Assembly: GCA_937981955.1 (NCBI GenBank)
Contig: CALJNA010000012.1
Span: 62,001-126,000, forward strand
DNA: 64,000 nt
Direction: 5' to 3'
Source of the DNA: an uncultured Granulosicoccaceae bacterium
Lineage (GTDB): Bacteria; Pseudomonadota; Gammaproteobacteria; Granulosicoccales; Granulosicoccaceae
The notes under the pieces: model-generated
Told to the model about the DNA's origin: nothing
Seen by the model: the letters and a program-made list of their open reading frames with translations, nothing else
The model's database searches: none
In this document: one piece after another, positions 45,538 to 53,458 of the stretch
Position numbering within the stretch: position 1 is the stretch's first letter
How the letters are laid out: each line of letters opens with the position of its first letter
Translations under genes and position numbers: made by a program

Positions 45538-45702
45538 ATGAAAAAGCGAATAGAGAACGAACAAGACCAAGACGAAACACTGTTTGAGCGCTGGTATCGT
45601 CAGGAGCGCAGTAAGAAGCTGGCTCAGAACGATGTGTTGTTTTTTGGTTTGAGTGTTTTGCTGGCCTTTTATGCCACTCAAAGCCTCGTCACCATTCAAT
45701 AG
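45538..45702 (+). CDS. 54-residue single-pass membrane protein
   Basis: Short frame with a charged N-terminal part (MKKRIENEQDQDETLFERWYRQERSKKL) and a C-terminal hydrophobic helix (VLFFGLSVLLAFYATQSLV). GGGG lies just before the ATG. It stands in the gap between the glycosyltransferase and the convergent glyoxalase-like gene, overlapping the latter's 3' end by 14 bases. Small Glu/Lys-plus-helix proteins of this kind are often membrane regulators. No family recognised. Confidence 0.5.
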   Translation: MKKRIENEQDQDETLFERWYRQERSKKLAQNDVLFFGLSVLLAFYATQSLVTIQ

Positions 45703-46339
45703 TGAGAGGTAATTCTGGTATGAAAGATTTACTATTTCCAGTGCGTGCATTATTTAAAACAATTTTCATGCGATGCTCTTCGTTGAATCGGACATTCACA
45801 AGATCGCAGTCGGCAAAAGCATTGAGCGCTGCAGATGCTTCTTCTCCTGGAATGGATATCTGGAGCTCGGTCAGACTCCAGCCGGAGTTGTTAGGCTCAG
45901 GTGCCTTTTTCGGTTTGGGCAGTGCCGGGGGCATGCAGATGCAAAGTGGCTCTGCGAAGTTGTCAGAATTCTCACCAACATAGAAGCACATTGGTTTAGG
46001 AAAGTAATCAGGATAGTACTGCCACGAGGGGAAGTCCGGTACTACCGTGTTTGAATTGCTGCAATTGGCGATACAGCGAGTCACTAATCCAAATGGCGAG
46101 CCGTCTATATCGATGGCTCGCTCCAGCAATCTCAACCCTTTACCAGCACCGTTTACCGACTCAGCGACATCGCTGATAAACAGAAATTCAATGGTGGAAT
46201 TCGCAAGAAAGAATCGTCGATTTTCCGTTCCCTGGCCCGGGTGTTTGTTACCGCCGCCTTCGATAAGCCCGATTTCGGTTAACAGATCTGCTTCGGGAGC
46301 GCCGGGACTTGCCAGAATAAAAAAATGGTCGAGTTGCAT
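45689..46339 (-). CDS. Glyoxalase-like (VOC) domain protein
   Basis: Product of 216 residues with the start MQLDHFFILASPGAPEADLL and repeated beta-alpha units typical of vicinal-oxygen-chelate proteins of the glyoxalase-like group. The metal ligands are partly present: His in QLDHFF; others uncertain. The middle insert around GENSDNFAEPLCICMPPAL is unusual. Substrate unknown. Upstream GntR gene ends 42 bases away on the same strand. Confidence 0.75.
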   Translation of the reverse strand: MQLDHFFILASPGAPEADLLTEIGLIEGGGNKHPGQGTENRRFFLANSTIEFLFISDVAESVNGAGKGLRLLERAIDIDGSPFGLVTRCIANCSNSNTVVPDFPSWQYYPDYFPKPMCFYVGENSDNFAEPLCICMPPALPKPKKAPEPNNSGWSLTELQISIPGEEASAALNAFADCDLVNVRFNEEHRMKIVLNNARTGNSKSFIPELPLTIEW

Positions 46340-46381
46340 CTCTTCATTATGGAGTAAATGGGAAGCACTGACTACATGGTA

Positions 46382-47080
46382 TTAAACACGATTTAACCCT
46401 GACTTATTCAGAATGCTGGTCAATAACGCTGCTGTATCTTTTCGGTGTTGACGATGTATGTGCTGAGCTTTATCTGCATCACCTTTGACTATTGCCTGGT
46501 ACAGCTTCCTATGGTCTTTGTTAGATTTGGTTGGCAGTGGTCGCATGTTCAGTGTAATTGACCGGACTCGCCTGACTTGATCATTGATGTTTTTAACCAG
46601 CCCTTCGATATATTGGTTGCCACTGAAACGAACTAGTTCAAGATGAAAAAGCTCATCGGCTTGCGCCCATGATTCCAGATCTTCATCGTTTAACGACTGT
46701 TCCATCACATTAACTGCGTCGAGTAGGGGTTTTAAGTCAGATTTGTTATAGCCAGCGTTTGCCGCACGTTTCGCAGCCAGACATTCCATTTCGGTGAGTA
46801 CTTCATAAAGATCTACCACATCCTGAACGGTAATCGCTTTTATTCTGATGCCTTTTCTGGGCTGAATCTCCAATAGCCCGTGTGCCTGTAAGGTCAGTGT
46901 TGCCTCTCGTACCGGTGTTCGCGACATGCCAAGCCGCTCGGCCAGTTCGGTTTCTAAATGATTGGAGTCAGCAACCAGTTCACCAGTAAAAATAAGCTGT
47001 CTTATTTTATCCGCAGCTAGTTGTGTGGCTGATGGCTGTTTTTGCTGCCTGGCAGTTGGTTTTTTTATAGTATCTTGCAC
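46382..47080 (-). CDS. GntR/FadR-type transcriptional regulator
   Basis: Regulator of 232 residues read from GTG at 47080. GntR winged helix at residues about 15-80 (QLAADKIRQLIFTGELVADSNHLETELAERLGMSRTPVREATLTLQAHGLL), then a C-terminal FCD ligand-binding domain with MECLAAKRAANAGYN and LFHLELVRFSGNQYIEGLV. It is divergent from the Ldh-family dehydrogenase across 130 bases and probably represses it. FCD domains bind carboxylates such as lactate, fitting the neighbour. Confidence 0.92.
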   Translation of the reverse strand: MQDTIKKPTARQQKQPSATQLAADKIRQLIFTGELVADSNHLETELAERLGMSRTPVREATLTLQAHGLLEIQPRKGIRIKAITVQDVVDLYEVLTEMECLAAKRAANAGYNKSDLKPLLDAVNVMEQSLNDEDLESWAQADELFHLELVRFSGNQYIEGLVKNINDQVRRVRSITLNMRPLPTKSNKDHRKLYQAIVKGDADKAQHIHRQHRKDTAALLTSILNKSGLNRV

Positions 47081-47210
47081 GTTCTCGACCCTGAGTTTCG
47101 TTGATGTACTGGTTTAGATTCACCTTAATAATTTTGGCAGCATATTGTTCGTTGTTTTTCCATTTCCTTATGACTTAAACTCGATCTGCTAAATAACAGG
47201 AGTACAACGT

Positions 47211-48281
47211 ATGCGTTACACCGGTGAGTCGCTTGAATCGTTCGCCAATGCGGTACTAAGAGGCTTTGGCTGCGACCAGAATGAAGCGGACATAGTCGCA
47301 AACCATTTGATACTAGCAAATTCAACAGGCCATGATTCTCATGGTATTGGCATGCTGCCGATGTATGGCGCCCAAGTGCGAGATGGTAACCTGATTTGCA
47401 ATCAAACGCCTGTATTTCACGACCCAGTCGGTGCTATTACGGTGGTTGATGCCAAGTGTGGATTTGGACATCGTATGGCATTGATCGCGCTAGACCGCGC
47501 GATGCAGACCATGGACGAGCATCGGGTGGCTGTGCTTGGCTTACGAAACTCAGGGCATGTGTCGCGAGTAGGTACCTATTCTGAGTACTGCGCGTCAAAG
47601 GGCTTTGTTTCCATACACATGGTCAATGTTGTTGGCCATCCTCCACTTGTTGCACCTTTTGGTGCCAGAGCCGCAGGTTTTTCCACGAATCCTATCAGTA
47701 TGGCCATGCCTGTTGATGGGCAGGCAAAACCATTACTTGATATTGCGACCAGCACAGTTGCGTTCGGAAAAATAAGGGTAGCTAGTAACAAGGGAGAGAA
47801 GGTGCCCTTAGGTTATCTTGTAGATAATGAAGGCGTGCCAACTACGGACCCAGACCCAATGGCTAACTCGCGCGAAGGAGCATTGTCTGCCTTCGGTGAT
47901 TACAAAGGCTCCGGCCTCGGCATGTTTGTTGAGTTATTGGCAGGTGCGTTGGCAAGCGATGATACGGTTGCAACAAAGGAACATATTCCTGAAGGAGTTT
48001 ACAACAATATGTTCTCTGTCATCATTGATCCGGCGGGCTTCGACAGTAAAGATCAGGTAGCCAAACGAACACTGGAATTTTATGATTACATTAAGTCTAA
48101 ACCTGCGGCAAAAGGGGTAGACGAAGTTTTAATGCCGGGTGAGCCAGAAAAAATATCCAAGGCTGATAGAGATAAAAACGGTATTCCGGTCGATGATGAA
48201 ACCATGCGGCAGATATTTGAAACGGCCGATATGTTTAATGTCGATGAGCAGCAACTTCGTGAACGATTGGTTAACGCATAA
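47211..48281 (+). CDS. Ldh-family (malate/L-lactate/ureidoglycolate) dehydrogenase
   Basis: NAD(P)-dependent oxidoreductase of 356 residues of the type 2 malate/lactate dehydrogenase family (YbiC, AllD, ComC). Motifs: NSTGHDSHGIGMLPMYGAQVRDG with the family His, VVDAKCGFGHRMALIAL, NSGHVSRVGTYSEYCA, and FSTNPISMAMP. Ribosome site AGGAG precedes the ATG. Substrate is a 2-hydroxy acid; which one is unknown. Gene ends with a stem-loop (48281-48302). The GntR neighbour is the likely regulator. Confidence 0.9.
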   Translation: MRYTGESLESFANAVLRGFGCDQNEADIVANHLILANSTGHDSHGIGMLPMYGAQVRDGNLICNQTPVFHDPVGAITVVDAKCGFGHRMALIALDRAMQTMDEHRVAVLGLRNSGHVSRVGTYSEYCASKGFVSIHMVNVVGHPPLVAPFGARAAGFSTNPISMAMPVDGQAKPLLDIATSTVAFGKIRVASNKGEKVPLGYLVDNEGVPTTDPDPMANSREGALSAFGDYKGSGLGMFVELLAGALASDDTVATKEHIPEGVYNNMFSVIIDPAGFDSKDQVAKRTLEFYDYIKSKPAAKGVDEVLMPGEPEKISKADRDKNGIPVDDETMRQIFETADMFNVDEQQLRERLVNA

Positions 48282-48302
48282 GCGCACTTTGAATTGTGCG
48301 CT
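48281..48302 (+). terminator. Stem-loop directly after the Ldh-family gene
   Basis: AGCGCAC (48281-48287) and GTGCGCT (48296-48302) form a 7-bp stem with an 8-base loop, beginning at the last base of the stop codon. There is no T-run after it, so it may be a weak or Rho-assisted terminator or an end stabiliser. Confidence 0.4.
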
Positions 48303-48348
48303 GTAAACACGTTATGAATGCCAAATATCAGTTTGAGGTGTAATGCAG

Positions 48349-48376
48349 TTTGGTGAATGCGTTTTGGTGAATGCGC
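48349..48376 (+). repeat. Near-perfect 14-bp tandem repeat
   Basis: TTTGGTGAATGCGT (48349-48362) is followed directly by TTTGGTGAATGCGC (48363-48376), 13 of 14 bases the same. It lies at the 3' edge of the SOUL gene in the gap between convergent genes. Probably a slippage duplication. Confidence 0.8.
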
Positions 48377-48377
48377 C

Positions 48378-49049
48378 TTATTGTGCAACTATATCAACCA
48401 GCACTTCGTTTCGACGAAACCAGGGAATCGTGAAAGGTGCATTGTATCCGGCCCATCGTGGTTCGGAAAGCGTTTGCAGGCCTTGTTCTTCTATCCAAAG
48501 ATTGAGCGACTCTGCGTTAACAAGACGTGCTCTTTGAGTCGCACGTCCCGAATATCTTACTGAGGCAACCTGCTTTGACGGAACTTCTACAAGCGTTATA
48601 TCGGGGTTTAGTGGTCTGGGAGCAGAGTCTATGGTGTAGTTCTTCGGCAAAACGAAGCTGTAGCGCCATTGATCTCCATCCGGTTCAGATGTTACAGGAG
48701 CAGTCATTGCTATGCTTTCTCCCTTAGCCTTGTTCTGATTATCAGCAATTACTGGCGCTGTCATAGCTATATCGGTGTTTGTTTCGTTGTCACCTGATAT
48801 GTAGCGGAATAATTTTCGAAACGCTTGATTTCCGGCGTTTTTGTAATCTGCCGATACACGAGTCTCTGCTAAAACCAGTGTTGCGTACTCGCGAATTTCA
48901 AATTGTTTGTCCTTACGCACCAATTCGTAGGGCGCTTCTTCAACCGTTTCCACCCCAAATACACTGCAGGCCGAGCTCGAAATAACAGCGAGTAGCGATA
49001 TAATGGTTGTAGACATACGGATTGGCTTGTAATGAAGGTGTTGTAGCAT
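48378..49049 (-). CDS. SOUL-domain heme-binding family protein
   Basis: Product with the SOUL fold (VEEAPYELVRKDKQFEIREYATLVLAETRVSA, GNQAFRKLFRYISGDNE, and the repeated IAMTAPV), probably heme binding; bacterial members are mostly of unknown role. A signal peptide precedes, with a lipobox-like ISSSACSVFG near residue 27. I used the Met at 49049 because the following Lys/Arg give a normal signal N-region; Met at 49085 or 49016 are alternatives and none has a good ribosome site. Likely an envelope lipoprotein. Monocistronic, convergent with the Ldh gene. Confidence 0.85.
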   Translation of the reverse strand: MLQHLHYKPIRMSTTIISLLAVISSSACSVFGVETVEEAPYELVRKDKQFEIREYATLVLAETRVSADYKNAGNQAFRKLFRYISGDNETNTDIAMTAPVIADNQNKAKGESIAMTAPVTSEPDGDQWRYSFVLPKNYTIDSAPRPLNPDITLVEVPSKQVASVRYSGRATQRARLVNAESLNLWIEEQGLQTLSEPRWAGYNAPFTIPWFRRNEVLVDIVAQ

Positions 49050-49151
49050 AGTGTTGTAACTGCAGTTGGTCAGCGAGTGAAGCAATTAGGTAATACTTTT
49101 ACGAACTAAATACGATTTCGATCACTACTACAAAGATTCTTGCAAGATTGG

Positions 49152-50447
49152 CTACGTCCACTTCAGTCTTAGTGTTGATAACACATGTTTTTTTAAGTTA
49201 TCGGGTATCTCCAGCTCGATGGCAAGCTTTTTCCACCCGCTAAAAACCTCCACAGTTTTTTCAAGAATACGCTTTTCCCTGCCGCGAGTTAGTCCTGCAT
49301 AGCGTGCCAGCTGCTTAATGTCTTCGAGAACGAAATCGCTTGTTTTGTTATTTAGACTGAGCTGATGGTATCGCGTAAAGTCGCTACCTTCCGAATGGCA
49401 AAGATCATAGGCAGGTGTGATATGCCAGCGACCGTCACGATCCATCATAAAGCCGAAGTTTTTCACGTGATCATCCTGATTGCACGCAACCAGATTGAAA
49501 ACAACGCGGCGGAATTGTTGTTCTATCGCAGCTTTTGAAATCTGTAATTGTTTCATCGTCATAAACAGTTGTTCGTATGAGTACAAGCCGCTGCGATAAT
49601 AGTCGAAGTGGTTTAATGCGGCAAAACTTTGAATGAAGTGTTTGCCTCCAACCTTATCTCTATCAAATCGTCGGGTCATAAAGTGATTACGCCCGTTTTC
49701 GGTAAACAATCGACTTTCCATCATATCGACATCGCATGATTTAGCCATCAAATAATAACTGTATTCGAGTAAGCCATAGCCAGCCGGGTCGGCAATGCCC
49801 CAGTCGCCACTAAACGCAACACCGTCGAATTTAATCATCCAGTGTTCGAACCCTGCAGGAAGGCTTAATTGGCCTGAACGAACATGGTTGTTATCCGGGT
49901 TAAACGCAACCACAGCTTTGGCTCTGGCACCACCGGCAGATGTACCTACACTCAGAATGTCCAGAAGCGCGTCGTCGTCATTCCGGTCACTTAATTCAGC
50001 TTCTAAAGTTTGCTTATCAGCGAAGGCCATTGATGCAAGTTCGGTAAGTTCACTGATCTCCAGGCGTCTATCACCGGTAGTACCGTGTGACTCGGCTGGT
50101 TCAAATTCCAATGCTCCCATGCCACGTTTGCCTGTATAGCAAAGACGATCAACAGCATTAAAGTCAGCAGCCTTTCGTCCGGTTCTGGCCAGCCAAACGT
50201 TTATGAGTTGTTGCCCGTACTTATCAGGCAAGCTGTCGGCAAGTAATCCTGGCAATCCGTGGAATGCTAATGGTGGCAGTTCGGGGAATTGATAGATGCG
50301 CTTGCTCAATGGCATCACTAATGGTGCGAGTTCAATTTTTCTTTTTATAAAATCCGGGTCGTATTCAAAACGTGCAAAACGCTCCTGCTTGTCCATCGCA
50401 ACATAGCCGATGGAAGTCCCCCAGAGTTTGACCGTTGCTGTTGTCAC
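49152..50447 (-). CDS. hipA: HipA-family toxin, serine/threonine kinase
   Basis: Toxin kinase of 431 residues; in E. coli HipA phosphorylates glutamyl-tRNA synthetase and brings about persistence. Motifs: autophosphorylation loop SVGTSAGGARAKAVVAF (Ser near residue 150), catalytic NQDDHVKNFGFMMDRDG and metal motif ITPAYDLCHSEGSD. N-terminal subdomain begins TTATVKLWGTSIGYVAMDKQERFARFEYD. Its start overlaps the hipB stop by four bases. Length and motifs look intact, so it should be active. Target not inferable. Confidence 0.94.
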   Translation of the reverse strand: MTTATVKLWGTSIGYVAMDKQERFARFEYDPDFIKRKIELAPLVMPLSKRIYQFPELPPLAFHGLPGLLADSLPDKYGQQLINVWLARTGRKAADFNAVDRLCYTGKRGMGALEFEPAESHGTTGDRRLEISELTELASMAFADKQTLEAELSDRNDDDALLDILSVGTSAGGARAKAVVAFNPDNNHVRSGQLSLPAGFEHWMIKFDGVAFSGDWGIADPAGYGLLEYSYYLMAKSCDVDMMESRLFTENGRNHFMTRRFDRDKVGGKHFIQSFAALNHFDYYRSGLYSYEQLFMTMKQLQISKAAIEQQFRRVVFNLVACNQDDHVKNFGFMMDRDGRWHITPAYDLCHSEGSDFTRYHQLSLNNKTSDFVLEDIKQLARYAGLTRGREKRILEKTVEVFSGWKKLAIELEIPDNLKKHVLSTLRLKWT

Positions 50448-50794
50448 TGTGGCGACTCACCAGCTTTATCCTGTTCATCGCCCCATACGGTCGATTGGGG
50501 AGTTGTCTTTTTTTTGCGTTTTTTGGATGCCCGTACTTGTTCCATAGGGGAGGCGAGTTGCTCCGGGAGCAAGGCGTCGATGGATCCGATGGCATTTAAT
50601 GCTTTCAGAATCTTCAACCACGATTCCATTTGCGAGTCTTGCCCGCCCTCAATGCGTCTTAGTGTGGCGACTCCAATACCTGCCTCTTCGGCTAGCTGGG
50701 TCTGCGTGAAGCCTTGTTGCTTTCGCAATAAAGACAGTCGACGACCGATTTCGATGAGAATGTCGGATTCTGGGGTAAGTGAATCAAATTTCAT
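50444..50794 (-). CDS. hipB: HipB-type antitoxin, XRE family
   Basis: Repressor and antitoxin of 116 residues, with helix-turn-helix LSLLRKQQGFTQTQLAEEAGIGVATLRRIEGGQDSQMESWLKILKAL at about residues 18-65 and a basic Lys-rich stretch ASKKRKKKT near residues 92-100. Unlike E. coli HipB (88 residues) it has a long C-terminal tail. No ribosome site is apparent; the first operator palindrome lies only two bases from the ATG. It overlaps hipA (ATGA), so both are made from one message. Confidence 0.92.
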   Translation of the reverse strand: MKFDSLTPESDILIEIGRRLSLLRKQQGFTQTQLAEEAGIGVATLRRIEGGQDSQMESWLKILKALNAIGSIDALLPEQLASPMEQVRASKKRKKKTTPQSTVWGDEQDKAGESPQ

Positions 50795-50796
50795 GA

Positions 50797-50946
50797 TATC
50801 TAATCTGATATTTATATTGCCATTTTGGCAGTAATAATATCAATTATGATACCAAATTAACTGTTATTCATAATGAATCAGTGCTAAAAACAGATCGCTT
50901 ATGATAGTAAATATGCATATTTGCGCCAAAAATATCATATATGATA
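50797..50946 (-). promoter_or_regulatory. Three TATC-N6-GATA operators upstream of hipBA
   Basis: TATC-N6-GATA occurs at 50797-50810, 50838-50851 and 50933-50946, the first two extended to ATATC-N6-GATA(T/C). Between the first two lies a further TGCCA-TTT-TGGCA (50818-50830). E. coli hipBA uses TATCC-N8-GGATA, so these resemble it but with shorter spacing. Likely HipB sites; the first overlaps the leader of hipB. The 95-base gap to the third site would allow looping. Confidence 0.65.
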
Positions 50947-50986
50947 TTTTATATTTTGAGCAAATCGAATGACACGCCAGAATGCC

Positions 50987-51054
50987 TGATGGCCATAGGG
51001 TGTTACGCAACCACTGGCCGTTTGACCCGTTATTAGGTGAACGGGGAGCCATCA
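50987..51054. other. Unexplained structured, G/C-rich segment
   Basis: TGATGGC (50987-50993) is complementary to GCCATCA (51048-51054). Inside are GGCCA (50991-50995) with TGGCC (51015-51019), which overlaps the outer stem, and CCCGTT (51026-51031) with AACGGG (51040-51045) around an 8-base loop. This lies in the 384-base gap between hipB and the next gene (50795-51178); the rest of the gap holds the three hip operators and nothing else I can name. It could be a small structured RNA, a remnant of a mobile element, or a protein-binding region. Confidence 0.4.
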
Positions 51055-51178
51055 AGTCCGGTCGCCTTAAAACCGGGTAGTGGGGGTGTCGGCCAAAGGC
51101 TCGTTTGATGTTGTAATCATAGAAGATCAAACCTGAACATTTAGTGGTTCAATTTCATACTCGAATGAACACCCTTGA

Positions 51179-53323
51179 TCAGGCTGAATCACCACGCCGC
51201 CAGGCATGGTAGCGTTTCACCCATTTCAAAACGGTTTCGGGTTGGTGTGCCCGTTTCCATTCTCCGGCTGCATACTTATTTGCTTCGGACATGGTCGGAT
51301 AGATATGAATTGTGCCAAGAATTTTGTTTAAGCCGAGCCCGTGCTTCATTGCCAGCACATATTCAGCAATCAACTCCCCAGCATTGGCTCCCACGATAGT
51401 GACGCCCAGAATTTTGTCTTTACCGGGTACGGTCAATACTTTAACCACACCGTGATCGTTGCCATCGGCAATGGCGCGGTCCAGGTCGTCAATTCCATAG
51501 GTTGTTACTTCATATGATCTGCCTTGTTCGTTGGCTTCCGTTTCATTTAATCCCACTCGAGCCACTTCCGGGTCGGTAAATGTTGCCCATGGTATGACGC
51601 GATAATCTGCGCGAAATTTTTTAAACGTGCCGAACAGCGAGTTAACGCTTGCGTACCATGCCTGGTGAGCTGATGTGTGCGTGAATTGATACGGACCGGC
51701 AACATCACCAACAGCGTAAATATTCGGAAAACGCGTTTGTAAATATTCGTTTGTTTCTATCGTGCCATTGCGTCTGGTACTGATATCCAGCTCTTCCAGG
51801 CCGAATCCGCTAGAGTTTGCGGCACGTCCTACCGCTACGATAATTTCATCGAACGTTATGCGAAGCTGCTCCTCACCACGTTCACAAAGCAGAGTCTTTT
51901 CACCTGCGCCATCCACTTCAACACCGACAGCCTTAGTGTTGACCATGACATGCACACCGTCATCGATAAACTTCTGCTGTACCATTTCGGATATTTCAGG
52001 GTCTTCACGGTTCAGGATGCGATCGACCATTTCGATCTGCCAGACTTCACTGCCAAGGCGCTTAAATGCCTGCGTCATTTCACTTCCGATCGGGCCACCG
52101 CCGAGCACCACAAGCCGTTTTGGCAGCGAGGTAAGTTGCCAAAGATTGTTCGAGGTTAAATAGTTGATCTTGTCCATGCCCGGTATAGGAGGGACAAACG
52201 GACGGCCACCCGTGGCAACGATAATATTGCGTGTGGTCAACGTTTTTCCGTTCACTTCAACCGTCCACGGAGATGTAATTCTTCCTTCGCCCTCGATAAC
52301 ATCCACACCCAGGTTGGTATAGCGTTCTACCGAGTCATGCGGTTCGATTTTTCGAATGACGTCATGCACACGCCCCATGGTTTTAGCAAAGTCAATTTCA
52401 CCGGTTGCGGTTTCAACTCCGTAGCGCTGTGAGTGTTTAATGGTATCCATGAGTTTGGCACTTCTGATCAGTGCTTTAGAAGGCACACAGCCGGTGTTCA
52501 GACAGTCGCCACCCATCTTATGCTTTTCTATTAATGACACTTTCGCTTTTACGGCCGCGCCGATGTATGAAGATACAAGGCCGCCAGCGCCGGCTCCGAG
52601 TACGACTATGTCACGGTCGAATTTTTCAGGTTTTGGATAGTCCGCATAAACCTTACGTGCTTTGACTACATCAACAATTTTTTTAGCGATAAGTGGAAAC
52701 ACACCAAGCAGCACAAATGAGAACAGTAGTTTCGGAGATAGAATGCCACTGAGGTTTTCAATTTTGGCCAGCTGTGTTCCTGCATTAACAAATACAATGG
52801 TGCCAGCCAGCATGCCGATTTGACTAACAATATAAAACACACCGGTTTTAAGTTTTGTCAAACCCATAACCAGGTTGACCAGGAAAAACGGAAACACCGG
52901 AACCAGTCGAACCGTAAAGAGATAAAATGCGCCGTCTTTTTCTATGTTGTCGTTGAAGGTTTTCAGCTTGTCACCAAACTTGGCTTCCAGCGAATCTCTC
53001 AATAAAAATCGAGAGACGAGAAAGGCAAGTGTTGCACCAATTGATGATGCAAACGATACGATCAGTGTGCCAGTAAACAATCCGAATATGGCGCCGGCAG
53101 CCAGCGTCAGAATTGCCGCACCAGGTAGCGACAAGGCAGTCGCTGCTACGTAAATGGCAAAGAAACTGGCAATGACCAGAAACGGTTTTGCTCCATAAAG
53201 AGAATCGAGGGCCGCTTGTTGACTTTTGAGATAATCCAGGCTCAAAAATCGACCAAGGTCAAATATGAAAAACGCCGCAACCAGTGCTGCGATTACTGCA
53301 AATAGGACTTTCTTGTTTTTCAT
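51179..53323 (-). CDS. TVP38/DedA-like membrane domain fused to pyridine nucleotide-disulfide oxidoreductase
   Basis: Product of 714 residues in two parts. Residues about 1-235 are a TVP38/TMEM64 membrane domain with several helices and the family motif GAIFGLFTGTLIVSFASSIGATLAFLVSR and FTVRLVPVFPFFLVN. Residues about 245-714 form a flavoprotein disulfide reductase like mercuric reductase: VVLGAGAGGLVSSY, redox-active CLNTGC in GGDCLNTGCVPSKALI, NADH fold LVVLGGGPIGSE, and the end IHIYPTMSEANKYA. The vicinal Cys pair of MerA at the C-terminus is absent. It is a known type of fusion; its substrate is unknown. Confidence 0.9.
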   Translation of the reverse strand: MKNKKVLFAVIAALVAAFFIFDLGRFLSLDYLKSQQAALDSLYGAKPFLVIASFFAIYVAATALSLPGAAILTLAAGAIFGLFTGTLIVSFASSIGATLAFLVSRFLLRDSLEAKFGDKLKTFNDNIEKDGAFYLFTVRLVPVFPFFLVNLVMGLTKLKTGVFYIVSQIGMLAGTIVFVNAGTQLAKIENLSGILSPKLLFSFVLLGVFPLIAKKIVDVVKARKVYADYPKPEKFDRDIVVLGAGAGGLVSSYIGAAVKAKVSLIEKHKMGGDCLNTGCVPSKALIRSAKLMDTIKHSQRYGVETATGEIDFAKTMGRVHDVIRKIEPHDSVERYTNLGVDVIEGEGRITSPWTVEVNGKTLTTRNIIVATGGRPFVPPIPGMDKINYLTSNNLWQLTSLPKRLVVLGGGPIGSEMTQAFKRLGSEVWQIEMVDRILNREDPEISEMVQQKFIDDGVHVMVNTKAVGVEVDGAGEKTLLCERGEEQLRITFDEIIVAVGRAANSSGFGLEELDISTRRNGTIETNEYLQTRFPNIYAVGDVAGPYQFTHTSAHQAWYASVNSLFGTFKKFRADYRVIPWATFTDPEVARVGLNETEANEQGRSYEVTTYGIDDLDRAIADGNDHGVVKVLTVPGKDKILGVTIVGANAGELIAEYVLAMKHGLGLNKILGTIHIYPTMSEANKYAAGEWKRAHQPETVLKWVKRYHAWRRGDSA

Positions 53324-53458
53324 ATCGTCAGTTTCTGCTGGGTGAGCTTATTAAGTGCTACTTGAGATGTATTCTAGTCTCTGTAGTTCCGCTGAACTGG
53401 TTGTTAACCCGCTATTTCGATACCATGTTTGTTTACGATTTTGTGATAATCAGCCTTT

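Noticed and set aside
50864-51130. 88-codon minus-strand frame in the hipB downstream gap
   Set aside because: Runs through operators and stem-loops, and I see no motif or ribosome site. A degenerate mobile-element origin cannot be excluded.
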